This document shows positions 38,939-47,295 of a stretch of 64,000 bases of DNA, piece after piece; the first letter of the stretch is position 1; every line of letters begins with the position of its first letter. The stretch spans positions 96,502 to 160,501 of the forward strand of contig NZ_BMTV01000021.1 in the NCBI RefSeq assembly GCF_014649855.1, written 5' to 3'. Position numbers and translations under genes: made by a program. Source of the stretch: Streptomyces roseolus (GTDB lineage: Bacteria; Actinomycetota; Actinomycetes; Streptomycetales; Streptomycetaceae). The notes under the pieces were generated by a model. That model ran no database searches, was not told where the DNA came from, and was given only the letters and a program-made list of their open reading frames with translations.

Positions 38939-39883
38939 GTGGGGAAGGTGCTCTCGTTCCTCGGGGTGACCGGGGAAGAGGAGGAGGCCTACCGGGCACT
39001 GCTCCGCCGCGACCCCGGCCCGGGCCCCGCCGCGGAGGCGGTCGCCCGGCTGCTGGTGCTCGGGCTGGCCGCCGGGGGCGCGGACGGAGAGGTACGGGCC
39101 GTCCCGCCGGCGCGTGCCGTCGACGCCCTCGTGGAGCGGCGGCTGCGCACCGTGCGGGAGGAGCTGGAGGCCGAGGCCGCGCGGCGCGCGGTCGTCGAGA
39201 CGCTCTTCGAGGAGACCCGGCCCGCGTCGCCGCCGGCCGGAGCCGGGACGATCGTCACCCTGCACGGCATCGACGCCGTCCGCGAGGCCATCGACGAGCT
39301 GACGTTCTTCGCCCGCGCCGAGGACCTGACCACCGAGCCCACCGGGGTCCTCACCGAGGAGTCCATCGCCTTCTCGCACCCCATCAACATGCGGCTGCTG
39401 CGGCGCGGGGTGCGGCTGCGGACCCTGATGGGCGCGGGACTGCTCCGGGACCGGGCCACGCTCGCGTACATGCGGGAGCTGGTCGCGCACGGCGCCCGGG
39501 TGCGGGTCGCGCGGCAGCCGGTCGAGCGGATGATCGTCGTCGACCGCTCGGCGGCGCTCACCCCGATCGACCCGGCCCACACCGCGCGGGGCGCCCTCCT
39601 GGTGCGCGAGCCGGGCCTGGTGGCGACCCTCGTCGCCCTCTTCGAGCGGATGTGGGAGGCGGCGGAGGAACTTCCCGGCGAGGACGCCGGACTGCCGTCG
39701 GACGTGGAGCGGTCGGTCCTGGCGATGCTGCGGGAGGCCGACAAGGACGAGACGGCGGCGCGGCGCCTCGGCATGTCCGTGCGCACCTACCGGAAGCACC
39801 TGGCCGCGGTCACCCGCCGCCTGGGTGCCGCGAACCGGGTGGAGGCGGCGCTCCTCGCGCACGAGAAGGGCTGGCTGGACTGA
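38939..39883 (+). CDS. HTH transcriptional regulator (TrmB-like N terminus, LuxR-like C terminus)
   Basis: The 314-residue protein has an N-terminal segment VLSFLGVTGEEEEAYRALLRRDPG, as in TrmB-type winged helices. A middle domain with FFARAEDLTTEPTGVLTEESI ... MRLLRRGVRLRTLMGAGLLRD resembles the phospholipase-D-like sensor domain of this group. The C-terminal helix-turn-helix is DETAARRLGMSVRTYRKHLAAVTRRLGAANRVEAALLA. Regulators of this architecture are common in Streptomyces beside peptide and natural-product clusters. It is divergent from the small membrane protein and lies at the end of the cassette, so local control is plausible. GTG 38939 or GTG 38948. Confidence 0.8.
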   Translation: MGKVLSFLGVTGEEEEAYRALLRRDPGPGPAAEAVARLLVLGLAAGGADGEVRAVPPARAVDALVERRLRTVREELEAEAARRAVVETLFEETRPASPPAGAGTIVTLHGIDAVREAIDELTFFARAEDLTTEPTGVLTEESIAFSHPINMRLLRRGVRLRTLMGAGLLRDRATLAYMRELVAHGARVRVARQPVERMIVVDRSAALTPIDPAHTARGALLVREPGLVATLVALFERMWEAAEELPGEDAGLPSDVERSVLAMLREADKDETAARRLGMSVRTYRKHLAAVTRRLGAANRVEAALLAHEKGWLD

Positions 39884-39943
39884 CGCCCGGGGCCCCGCGC
39901 CCGCGCCGCCCCCGGAGCCGTACGGAAGGCTAGTGACGAGGCG

Positions 39944-41467
39944 TCAGGTCTGCGCGGGCTCCGGCTCGGGCTCGGGGTCACGGCCGACGGCTCCCGGGTC
40001 GACGGCTCCCGGGCCGGCGGCCACCGGCGCGGAGGCCGCCACCGCCTCCGTGTCCACGTCGAACTCCTCGATCAGCTCGCGGCTGAAGCCCCAGAAGTAG
40101 GTGGCGGCGAAGCCGACGAGGTAGCCGACGATCAGGCCGCCCGCGTAGATCGCGAGGGTCGTGCCGAGGCCCTTGTCGCCGTCGAGGAGCGGGAAGAGCG
40201 CCCAGCCGGACGGGCCGATCGCGGTGGAACCGACCTTGTCGCCCAGCATGCTGAAGAGGCCGACGAAGCCGCCGCCGAACGCGCCGCCGACGCAGGCCGT
40301 GACGAAGGGGCGGCCCAGGGGCAGGGAGACGCCGTAGATGAGCGGTTCGCCGACGCCGAGGAAACCGGCCGGGAGGGCGGACCTGATGGTGCGGCGGAGG
40401 GAGCCGTTGCGCGGCAGCTTCAGGTAGACGGCCATGGCCGCGCCGACCTGGCCCGCGCCCGCCATCGCCAGGATCGGGAGGAGGACGGTGTAGCCCTGCT
40501 GCTCGATGAGGGTGGTGTGGATGGGGATGAGGGCCTGGTGGAGGCCGAGCATCACCAGCGGCAGGAAGAGGCCGCCGAGGAGGAAGCCGGCGCCGGCGCC
40601 CGCGTTCTCCAGGAGCCAGTCGGCGAAGTCGCCGATGGCCCCCGACACCTCGCCCGCGACGAACATCAGGCCGTAGATCGTGACGAGGCCCGAGACGAGC
40701 ACGGTGAGCGTCGGGGTGACCAGGACGTCCAGGGCCTCCGGCACCCGGCGGCGGCACCACTTCTCCACGTACACGGCGAGGACGGCCGCGCCGAGCGCGC
40801 CGAGGACCCCGCCCTGGCCGGGGGAGAGGGTCTGGCCGAAGACCTCGACCTTGGCGACGCCCGCGTAGACGATGATGGCGGCGACCGCGCCGCCGAGGAT
40901 CGGCGTGCCGCCGAACTCCTTGGCGGTGTTGTAACCGACGAAGACCGCGATGAGCGCCATGAAGCCGCTGGCGATGGCGGCGAGCGCCGGGGTGACGCCG
41001 GGCAGCCAGCCGAGGTTGACCAGCAGGCCGTTGAGACCGGCGATGATGCCGCAGCCGATGAGGGCGGGGATCAGCGGGACGAAGATGTTCGCGATCTTCC
41101 GGAGGAAGAGCTTGAACGGGGTCGCGTTCTTCGCCTTGCGGGCCGCCTTGAGGGCGGCGCCCCGGTCGGCCGGCTCCTCGGCGGAGCGCGCGGGGGCCTC
41201 CGCGGCGCCCGCGGCCACCAGGGCCTCGAACTCGGGGGTGACGCGGGCGACCGTGCCCGGACCGAGGACGATCTGGTACGTGTCGTCCTCCACCACGCCC
41301 ATCACGGACGGCAGGGCCTTGAGGGCCTCGTCCCGGACGAGCGAGCGGTCGCGCAGGCCCAGCCGGAGGCGGGTCATGCAGTGGGCGACGGAGGAGATGT
41401 TCCCGGCGCCGCCGACGAGGGGGAGGATCGCGGCGGCGATGGCGCGGTTCTTGTCGTCTGTGCTCAT
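39944..41467 (-). CDS. murP: PTS EIIBC permease, probably N-acetylmuramic acid specific
   Basis: The 507-residue permease has an N-terminal EIIB domain with the phosphorylated Cys in SVAHCMTRLRLGL (about residue 30). An EIIC domain of about ten helices follows (FLRKIANIFVPLIPALIGCGI, GGVLGALGAAVLAVYVEKW, GLHQALIPIHTTLI, GFLGVGEPLIYGVSLPLGRPF). EIIA is absent, as in E. coli MurP, which borrows the glucose EIIA. It is 38 bp downstream of murQ on the same strand, so MurNAc is the likely substrate, imported as MurNAc-6-phosphate. The C terminus ends in a repeated Pro/Glu tail (RDPEPEPEPAQT). ATG 41467. Confidence 0.87.
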   Translation of the reverse strand: MSTDDKNRAIAAAILPLVGGAGNISSVAHCMTRLRLGLRDRSLVRDEALKALPSVMGVVEDDTYQIVLGPGTVARVTPEFEALVAAGAAEAPARSAEEPADRGAALKAARKAKNATPFKLFLRKIANIFVPLIPALIGCGIIAGLNGLLVNLGWLPGVTPALAAIASGFMALIAVFVGYNTAKEFGGTPILGGAVAAIIVYAGVAKVEVFGQTLSPGQGGVLGALGAAVLAVYVEKWCRRRVPEALDVLVTPTLTVLVSGLVTIYGLMFVAGEVSGAIGDFADWLLENAGAGAGFLLGGLFLPLVMLGLHQALIPIHTTLIEQQGYTVLLPILAMAGAGQVGAAMAVYLKLPRNGSLRRTIRSALPAGFLGVGEPLIYGVSLPLGRPFVTACVGGAFGGGFVGLFSMLGDKVGSTAIGPSGWALFPLLDGDKGLGTTLAIYAGGLIVGYLVGFAATYFWGFSRELIEEFDVDTEAVAASAPVAAGPGAVDPGAVGRDPEPEPEPAQT

Positions 41468-41505
41468 GGTGCGGTGGTGCCTTCGGTACGGGGGCGGGGG
41501 GCGGC

Positions 41506-42432
41506 TCAGGGGGTCGCGTGCAGCGCCGCGCGCAGATGGCCGTGGGACTCCTCCAGGCGGCGGGCCGCGGTGGCGGCGTCGACGTCGGCGAGGAGGATCA
41601 GGATGGCGTTCTTCACCTCGCCCTCGGCGGCGGTGAGCGCGGCCTCGATCTGCTCGTCGGGGGCGCCGGTCGCGAGTGCGACGATGCGGCGCGAGCGGGC
41701 CCGGAGCTTCTCGTTGGAGGCGCGGACGTCGACCATGAGGTTCCCGTAGGTCTTGCCCAGCCGGATCATGGTGATCGTCGAGATCATGTTGAGGACGAGC
41801 TTCTGGGCCGTGCCGGCCTTCAACCGGGTGGAGCCGGTGAGGAGTTCGGGGCCGGGGACGACCTCGATGCCGTGCTCGGCGGCCGCGGCGAGGGCGCTGT
41901 CCGCGTTGCAGGAGAGCCCGATGGTGAGCGCGCCGAGGCTCCGGGCGTGCTCGACGGCACCGATGGCGTACGGGGTGCGGCCGGAGGCGGAGATGCCGAC
42001 GACGGTGTCGTCGGGGCCGACGCCGAGCGCGTCGAGGTCGGCGGCGGCCAGCTCCTTGGAGTCCTCGGCGCCCTCGACGGCCTGGACCATGGCGGAGGGG
42101 CCGCCGGCGATCAGGCCGACGACCTGGGAGGGGGCGGTGTTGAAGGTGGGCGGGCACTCGCTGGCGTCGAGGACGCCGAGCCGCCCGGCGGTGCCGGCGC
42201 CCAGATAGAGGAGGCGTCCGCCGCGGGCCATCCGCTCGGCGGTGGCGTCGATGGCGGCGGCGATGGCGGGGAGCTCGCGGGCGACGGCGGCGGGGACGGA
42301 CTGGTCCTCGCCGTTCATGGTGCGGGCGATCTCCAGGGTGGACAGCCGGTCGATCTCGGCCAGTTCGGGGCGGAACGCCTCGGTGGTGAGGGTGGCCAGC
42401 TGGGCGCGGAGCTCGGAGTACGTGGTGGACAC
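41506..42432 (-). CDS. murQ: N-acetylmuramic acid 6-phosphate etherase
   Basis: The 308-residue SIS-domain lyase cleaves the lactyl ether of MurNAc-6-phosphate to give GlcNAc-6-phosphate and lactate. Motifs are GRLLYLGAGTAGRLGVLDASECPPTFN, GGPSAMVQAVEGAEDS, the phosphosugar loop VVGISASGRTPYAIGA, and GSTRLKAGTAQKLVLNMIST. The catalytic Glu lies in DASECPPTF. Its product feeds NagA, which is encoded earlier in the window, so cell-wall recycling joins the GlcNAc pathway here. ATG 42432. It forms an operon with murP and lies directly downstream of the RpiR regulator gene. Confidence 0.95.
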   Translation of the reverse strand: MSTTYSELRAQLATLTTEAFRPELAEIDRLSTLEIARTMNGEDQSVPAAVARELPAIAAAIDATAERMARGGRLLYLGAGTAGRLGVLDASECPPTFNTAPSQVVGLIAGGPSAMVQAVEGAEDSKELAAADLDALGVGPDDTVVGISASGRTPYAIGAVEHARSLGALTIGLSCNADSALAAAAEHGIEVVPGPELLTGSTRLKAGTAQKLVLNMISTITMIRLGKTYGNLMVDVRASNEKLRARSRRIVALATGAPDEQIEAALTAAEGEVKNAILILLADVDAATAARRLEESHGHLRAALHATP

Positions 42433-42457
42433 GGGCCGCTCTTTCGTGGTCGTCGGG

Positions 42458-43381
42458 TCAGCGGGTGGTGGTCCGGGGCGAGTGCCGGTGGGCGAGGGCT
42501 TCGTAGGAGGCCGCGAGGGCGGGGGCCGCGGTCTCGTACGTGCGCTGCGTGATGACGGTGAACAGGCAGTCCACGACCAGGAGTTGACTGGTGCGGGACG
42601 ACATGGCGGCCGGCCGGAGCTCGCTCTCGCGGGCGGTGGAGGTGGTCAGCACGTGATCGGCGTACTGGCTGACGGGGCCGTCGGGGCGGCCGGTGACCGC
42701 GACCGTGGTGGCGCCGTGCTCGAAGGCCACCCGGAGCGGTTCTATGACGTCGCCGGTGGAGCCGGAGTGGGTGATCGCGAGGGCGACGTCGCCGGGGCGG
42801 AGCTGCACGGCGTTGGTGACGGCGAGGTGCGGGTCGCTGTGGGCGTGGGCGATCAGCCCGATCCGCAGCAGCTTCTGCGCGAGGTCCTGGGCGACGAGGC
42901 CGGAGGCGCCGACGCCGTACACGTCGATCCGGCGGGCGCCGGCGCAGGCGGCGGCGACGGCGCCGAGCTGTGCGGTGTCGAGACCGGCGGCGGTGTCGGC
43001 GAGGGTCTGCCGCTCGTCGTGGGCGAGCTTGGCGACGACGTCGGCGACCGGGTCGTCGACGGCGATGTCGGCGGTGACGGAGGGCGCGCGCCCCGACTGC
43101 TGCTGGGCGGCGAGCCCGGCGAGCGCGAGCCGCAGGTCGCGGTAGCCCGGGTAGCCGAGGATCCGCGCGGTGCGGACCACGGTGGCCTCGCTGGTGCCGG
43201 TCAGCTCGGCGAGACCGGTGACCGTGAGGGCGGCGCACCCGGCGGGGTCCCCGGCGACGGCCTCGGCGACCCGCTGCATGGAACGGGTCATGGAGGGGGC
43301 GAGGGTCCGCACCTTGGCGGCGAGGGCGGCGGGGGCGGGCGGCGCCTCCCCGCTGAAAGTTTCCTTCACATCATTGGTCAC
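42458..43381 (-). CDS. RpiR/MurR-family transcriptional regulator
   Basis: The 307-residue regulator has an N-terminal RpiR helix-turn-helix (MQRVAEAVAGDPAGCAALTVTGLAELTGTSEATVVRTARILGYPGYRDLR) and a C-terminal SIS sugar-phosphate domain (RIDVYGVGASGLVAQDLAQKLLRIG, ALAITHSGSTGDVIEPL). It heads a murQ-murP unit with 25 bp to murQ, so it most likely responds to MurNAc-6-phosphate. Two TGAAAG-N3-CTTTCA-type palindromes overlap its start and promoter, indicating autoregulation. GTG 43381. Confidence 0.92.
   Translation of the reverse strand: MTNDVKETFSGEAPPAPAALAAKVRTLAPSMTRSMQRVAEAVAGDPAGCAALTVTGLAELTGTSEATVVRTARILGYPGYRDLRLALAGLAAQQQSGRAPSVTADIAVDDPVADVVAKLAHDERQTLADTAAGLDTAQLGAVAAACAGARRIDVYGVGASGLVAQDLAQKLLRIGLIAHAHSDPHLAVTNAVQLRPGDVALAITHSGSTGDVIEPLRVAFEHGATTVAVTGRPDGPVSQYADHVLTTSTARESELRPAAMSSRTSQLLVVDCLFTVITQRTYETAAPALAASYEALAHRHSPRTTTR
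43354..43368. promoter_or_regulatory. RpiR operator 2 (inside the regulator's 5' end)
   Basis: TGAAAG-TTT-CCTTCA is a near-perfect palindrome (one mismatch between arms) within the first codons of the RpiR gene, paired with the perfect site 17 bp away. Confidence 0.65.
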
Positions 43382-43384
43382 GCT

Positions 43385-43399
43385 TGAAAGATACTTTCA
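43385..43399. promoter_or_regulatory. RpiR operator 1
   Basis: TGAAAG-ATA-CTTTCA is a perfect 15-bp palindrome just upstream of the RpiR start. The form agrees with RpiR/MurR operators in Streptomyces, as I recall them. Confidence 0.75.
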
Positions 43400-43482
43400 T
43401 GGGGCGGTGCGGACAAGACCCCGTACGTCCCGGATGACGAGGGGGCCTTCGCCCTTCCGGGCGGCCGGGGGACAATGGCCCC

Positions 43483-43839
43483 ATGGACGACATCGACCCC
43501 GTGGAGCAGGCGCTGCACGCCGCGCGCGCCCTGGTGCTGGCCGACCTCGCGGCCCGTGACGTGGCCGCCGCGCAGGTCGTGTCGATGGTGGAGGACGCGG
43601 TGACGCACCGCCGCTGGTGGGTCGAGCAGTGGCCCGAGGGCGTCGAGTACGTCGCCGGCCTCGTCGCCCAGGACGTCCAGGACGCCCTCCTGGAGGCCTA
43701 CGGCCGCTGGCCCCTCTGCCCCGTCTGCTCCTCCGGCGACCCGCACGCCCTCGACGTGGAACCCGAACTGGGCCCGGACCCCCACTGGGTCTGCGGCAAG
43801 CAGGGCGTGGTGGTGGCCCGGGTGGGAGGCCTGACGTGA
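43483..43839 (+). CDS. Conserved hypothetical protein with CPVC motif
   Basis: A 118-residue acidic protein with a helical N-terminal half (PVEQALHAARALVLADLAARDVAAAQVVSMVEDAV) and WWVEQWPEGVEYVAGLVAQDVQDALLEAYGRWPLCPVCSSGDPHALDVEPELGPDPHWVCGKQ-type residues. The CPVC and later Cys and His residues could form a small metal site. This type is seen widely in Streptomyces as a hypothetical protein. ATG 43483; a DUF4031 gene follows 28 bp downstream on the same strand. Confidence 0.7.
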   Translation: MDDIDPVEQALHAARALVLADLAARDVAAAQVVSMVEDAVTHRRWWVEQWPEGVEYVAGLVAQDVQDALLEAYGRWPLCPVCSSGDPHALDVEPELGPDPHWVCGKQGVVVARVGGLT

Positions 43840-43867
43840 GGCCCGCCCCCGGGACCGGGCTCCGCCG

Positions 43868-44140
43868 ATGACCCTCTACATCGACCCGCCGACCTGGCCG
43901 GGCCACGGCCGCATGTGGTCCCACCTCGTCAGCGACGCCTCCTTCGAGGAACTCCACGCCTTCGCCGCCGCCCTCGGCGCCCCCGCCCGCGGCTACGACC
44001 GCGACCACTACGACATCCCGTCCGACTGGTACGACAGGACCGTCGCGGCCGGCGCGGTCCCGGTCGGCTCCAAGGAACTCCTCCGCCGCCTGACGGAGGC
44101 GGGCCTGCGGCGGCCGAAGGGGCGGGCGGCGGGGGGCTAG
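43868..44140 (+). CDS. DUF4031 domain protein
   Basis: A 90-residue protein matching DUF4031: it opens MTLYIDPPTWPGHGRMWSHL and contains SDASFEELHAFAAALG and DRDHYDIPSDWYDRTVAAGAVPV. Conserved Asp, Trp and His residues suggest an enzyme or nucleotide-binding role, but none is proven. It is likely co-transcribed with the preceding gene. ATG 43868. Confidence 0.85.
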   Translation: MTLYIDPPTWPGHGRMWSHLVSDASFEELHAFAAALGAPARGYDRDHYDIPSDWYDRTVAAGAVPVGSKELLRRLTEAGLRRPKGRAAGG

Positions 44141-44328
44141 CCCCGGCGGGCGGGGTGCGGCCGGCCGGGGCCGCGCGCGGGAGGCGTCAGCCCTGGTGGT
44201 CGTACGTCTGCCGGTTCGACGGCGCGGCCTGGGCGCCGATCACCACGCGGGACTTCTCGCGCTCTGGGGCGCCCGGTCGTGGACGCCCTGTCCGCGGACG
44301 TCCCCGCCCGGGGATGCCTCTGCCCGTG

Positions 44329-44360
44329 GATGCCCCGGCCGGGCGATGCCCCGGCCGGGC
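44329..44360. repeat. Perfect 16-bp tandem duplication
   Basis: GATGCCCCGGCCGGGC is present twice head to tail in the 247-bp gap between the DUF4031 gene and the opposing HD-type gene. Nothing else was found in that gap. Confidence 0.7.
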
Positions 44361-44387
44361 GTCTCGTGCGCGCCGGGCGGTGCGTGG

Positions 44388-45068
44388 TCAGCCGCCGGCG
44401 GTCAGTTCCGCGAGTTCCTTCTCCAGGTTCTCGCGGGCCCGGTCCTCCCAGGCCGCCGCGCCGTACGGGGTGCGGAAGAGGCGGGGGAGGGCGAGGAGGT
44501 GGCGGAGGACGGCGGCGCGGCCTTCGCGGAAGGCGGCGTCGGGGACGAAGGCGTACTCCTCGCGGACGGCTGCCGCGTACCCCCCGTAGGTGTCGGGGTC
44601 GGTGGCGAGGATCGCGAGGTCGGCGTCGCAGAGGGTCTCGCCGTTGAGGTCGCCGGGGGCCGGGTCGTGGGTGACGGTGAGGCGGACCAGGCGGGCCACC
44701 TCCGCGACCTCGTGGGCCGTCAACCCGGCTTCGGTCAGGGCGCGTTCGGCGAGGTGGGCGGAGCGTTCCTCGTTCTCGGAGCGGTCGGGACGGTAGACGG
44801 CGTCGTGGAACCAGGCGGCGAGGCGGACGAGTTCGAGCTCCCCGCCCTCGCCGCCCAGGTCGGTGAGCTCGTCGATCCGGTCGAGGACCGCCCGCAGGTG
44901 GGCGGTGGTGTGGTAGCGGCGTTGCGGTTCGGCCCAGCGGCCGAGCAGGTCGCGGCCGTACGGGGCGGGGTCGGGGCCCTCGCGGCCGGCGCGGGCGGCG
45001 AGCAGGGTGGCGTTCCAGCGCCGGAGGAGGTCGCCGGTGTCGGTCGCGCTGTCCTCGGTTGCGGTCAT
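44388..45068 (-). CDS. HD-domain predicted metal-dependent phosphohydrolase
   Basis: A 226-residue protein of a widespread predicted HD family: YHTTAHLRAVLDRIDEL, LAAWFHDAVYRPDRSENEERSAHLAERAL, and DADLAILATDPDTY. Paired His and Asp residues (H in YHTTAH, HD in WFHD, the later CDADLAIL) form the metal site. Substrate unknown. ATG 45068. Its promoter side faces the CsoR-like sites of the MFS exporter gene, but the palindromes are nearer to that gene. Confidence 0.8.
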   Translation of the reverse strand: MTATEDSATDTGDLLRRWNATLLAARAGREGPDPAPYGRDLLGRWAEPQRRYHTTAHLRAVLDRIDELTDLGGEGGELELVRLAAWFHDAVYRPDRSENEERSAHLAERALTEAGLTAHEVAEVARLVRLTVTHDPAPGDLNGETLCDADLAILATDPDTYGGYAAAVREEYAFVPDAAFREGRAAVLRHLLALPRLFRTPYGAAAWEDRARENLEKELAELTAGG

Positions 45069-45170
45069 GGGCGCATTGTGCCCGTTCCCGGTGCCCGGGA
45101 CGGGTGCGTCGGGCCCGCTCCAGGTGCCCGGATCCCGGGCGGTGGCTGTGGGTCCCCCTCGGGTCTTACG

Positions 45171-45185
45171 TACCCCCCATGGGTA
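45171..45185. promoter_or_regulatory. CsoR-like operator upstream of the MFS exporter (distal)
   Basis: TACCC-CCCAT-GGGTA is a palindrome of the CsoR type, 84 bp before the exporter start. Confidence 0.6.
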
Positions 45186-45206
45186 TGTTACGGTGCTCCG
45201 CGAAGG

Positions 45207-45221
45207 TACCCCCTGGGGGTA
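45207..45221. promoter_or_regulatory. CsoR-like operator upstream of the MFS exporter (proximal)
   Basis: TACCCCC-T-GGGGGTA is a perfect palindrome, nearly identical to those in front of the copZ-copA-csoR genes 8 kb away. Confidence 0.75.
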
Positions 45222-45268
45222 TGTAGACGGCCCGGTTCGCCGGTCGGCCGCGAGTGAAGGGCAGTGCG

Positions 45269-46702
45269 ATGTCGAACGTCAACCCCCGGCGCTGGTGGGC
45301 ACTCCTCGTGCTCGCCACCGCCCAGTTCATGGTCATCATGGACACCTCGATCATCGGAGTGGCGCTCCCCGAGATGCAGAAGGACCTGGGCTTCTCCCAG
45401 GGCGAACTCCAGTGGGTCTTCAACGCCTACGTGATCGTCTTCGGCGGCCTGCTGCTCCTCGGCGGACGCCTCTCGGACCTCGTCGGAGCCCGGAAGATCT
45501 TCGTCACCGGCTGGTCCGTGATGATCGCCGGTTCGGTGCTCGCCGCCGCCGCGCAGACCGCCTGGGTCGAGATCGCGGGCCGCGCCGTGCAGGGCGTCGG
45601 CGGCGCGCTCATCGCGCCCTCCGCGATGACCCTCCTGATGATGCTCTTCATGCACGACCCGAAGGAGCTCGGCAAGGCGATGGCGCTCTACGGCGCCGCG
45701 GCCCCCGCCGGCGGCACCGCGGGCGTCTTCCTCGGCGGCGTCTTCACCGAGTGGGCCTCCTGGCAGTGGGTCTTCCTCATCTACATCCCCATCGGCCTGG
45801 CCACCCTCGCCGCCACCGGGCTCCTCCCGGAGGTCGGGTCCCGCCGCGGCGCCGTCGACGTCCTCGGCGCCGCCGCCGTCACCGCCGGCCTCGCCCTCGC
45901 CGTCTTCGCCGTCGTCCGCGCCCCCGAGGCCGGCTGGGGCTCCACCGGCACGATCCTCCAGCTGATCGGCGCCGCCGTCCTCCTCGTGCTGTTCCTCGTG
46001 ATCCAGAAGTCCGTCCGCGAGCCGCTCATGCCGCTCGGCGTCTGGCGGGTCCCGCGGCTCGGCTCCGCCAACCTGGCGATGACGCTGCTCGGCGCCGCCT
46101 GGATCCCCATGTGGTACTTCCTCAACCTGTACCTCCAGCAGGTCCTCGGCTACGGGGCCTTCGCCTCCGGCGCCGCGCTGCTCCCGATGACCGTGCTCCT
46201 CATGGTCTTCATGACGGCCGTCACCGCCCGTCTGATGGCGAAGGTCGGCGCCAAGCCGCTCATCGGCGGCGGTCTGCTGGTCCTCGCCGCCGGCCTGGTC
46301 TGGCTCGCCGCCGTCGAGCCCACCGGCACCTTCCTCGTCGACGTCCTGCCGGCCTCGCTCGTCGCCGCGCTCGGCATGTCCCTCGCCTACATCCCGGCGA
46401 TGATCGCCGCGATGTCCGGCGCCCCGCAGGAGCAGGCCGGTCTCGCCTCCGGCATCGTCAACACCACCTACAACGTCGGCTCCGCGCTCGGCCTCGCCGC
46501 CCTCACCGCGGTCGCCATGTCGCAGGGCGCCGACCGGCTCCGCGACCTGCCCGCGCTCACCGAGGGCTTCTCGGCCGCGTTCATCGGCGCGGCGTTCATC
46601 GCCGCGGTCGGCGGCGTCGTCACCCTCCTGGTGATGAAGAGCGACAAGGCCGTGGCCGCCGGGGCGACGCCCGTCCCCCAGGGCGAGAAGACCGCCGCCT
46701 GA
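45269..46702 (+). CDS. DHA2-family (14-helix) MFS exporter
   Basis: The 477-residue multidrug-type transporter has the DHA2 motifs: MVIMDTSIIGVALPEMQKDLGF (helix 1), WVFNAYVIVFGGLLLLGGRLSDLVGARKIF (motif A), and GRAVQGVGGALIAPSAMTLL (motif B) before GAAAPAGGTAGVFLGG (motif C). Around 14 hydrophobic segments are visible. Substrate unknown. The two CsoR-like palindromes in its promoter suggest copper-dependent expression, unusual for this class. ATG 45269 has GAAGGG 7 nt upstream and is preferred over ATG 45254. Confidence 0.92.
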   Translation: MSNVNPRRWWALLVLATAQFMVIMDTSIIGVALPEMQKDLGFSQGELQWVFNAYVIVFGGLLLLGGRLSDLVGARKIFVTGWSVMIAGSVLAAAAQTAWVEIAGRAVQGVGGALIAPSAMTLLMMLFMHDPKELGKAMALYGAAAPAGGTAGVFLGGVFTEWASWQWVFLIYIPIGLATLAATGLLPEVGSRRGAVDVLGAAAVTAGLALAVFAVVRAPEAGWGSTGTILQLIGAAVLLVLFLVIQKSVREPLMPLGVWRVPRLGSANLAMTLLGAAWIPMWYFLNLYLQQVLGYGAFASGAALLPMTVLLMVFMTAVTARLMAKVGAKPLIGGGLLVLAAGLVWLAAVEPTGTFLVDVLPASLVAALGMSLAYIPAMIAAMSGAPQEQAGLASGIVNTTYNVGSALGLAALTAVAMSQGADRLRDLPALTEGFSAAFIGAAFIAAVGGVVTLLVMKSDKAVAAGATPVPQGEKTAA

Positions 46703-46719
46703 CCGGTGCCCGCCCGCGA

Positions 46720-46762
46720 GAGGGGCCGGCCGGCGTCCACCCCGGGCGCCGGCCGGCCCCTC
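46720..46762 (+). terminator. Terminator of the MFS exporter gene
   Basis: A perfect 16-bp stem GAGGGGCCGGCCGGCG with its complement and an 11-nt loop, 18 nt after the stop. Confidence 0.85.
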
Positions 46763-46844
46763 GTCGGCGTGCGCCGGCCCGTCCGGGCCCGTCGCGGTGA
46801 CGGCCTCCGGGCGGTGACGGCCTCCGGCGCGTCGGACCGTCGAC

Positions 46845-46906
46845 GTGCGGGGCCCGCGGTGCGGGGGGCCCGCGGTGTGTGGGGCCCGCGGTGCGGGGGG
46901 CCCGCA
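46845..46906. repeat. Four degenerate GC-rich tandem units
   Basis: GTGCGGGG(GG)CCCGCG-like units of 14-16 bp lie head to tail, in non-coding DNA between the exporter terminator and the DUF2087 gene. A duplicated GGTGACGGCCTCCGG precedes them. Confidence 0.6.
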
Positions 46907-46983
46907 GGGCGTCCGGTCGCATGACCGTCCGCCCCCGTCGAAAACCCTTTGCGGGGGAAGGGGCGGCCGACGACCCTTCCCCC

Positions 46984-47295
46984 ATGAGCAGTCATCCTTC
47001 GCCGCGCCCCGTCGCGGATCTCTTCGCCGCCGACGGGCGGCTCGTCGCGATCCCGCGGCGCCCGGCCCGCCGCGAGGCGCTTCTCGCGCACCTCGCCGAG
47101 AGCCTCTTCGAGACCGGCCGCGTCTACCGCGAGTCCGAGGTCAACGAGGCCCTGAAGACCGTCCACGACGACTACCCGGCCCTGCGCCGCTACCTCGTCG
47201 TCGGCGGCTTCCTCGCCCGGACGAAGGACGGCGCGGCCTACCACCGACAGCGCACGGCCCCGGTCACCGGAGGTGCGACCCCCGCCGTCGCGTGA
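46984..47295 (+). CDS. DUF2087 domain protein
   Basis: The 103-residue protein matches DUF2087: VADLFAADGRLVAIPRRPARREALLAHLAESLFETGRVYRESEVNEALKTVHDDYPALRRYLVVGGFLARTKDG-type residues, a domain often found as the C-terminal part of ArsR-like regulators and also alone. Here it stands alone without a helix-turn-helix. Its stop overlaps the start of the LysE-type gene by 4 bp (GTGA), so the two are translated together. ATG 46984. Confidence 0.85.
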   Translation: MSSHPSPRPVADLFAADGRLVAIPRRPARREALLAHLAESLFETGRVYRESEVNEALKTVHDDYPALRRYLVVGGFLARTKDGAAYHRQRTAPVTGGATPAVA

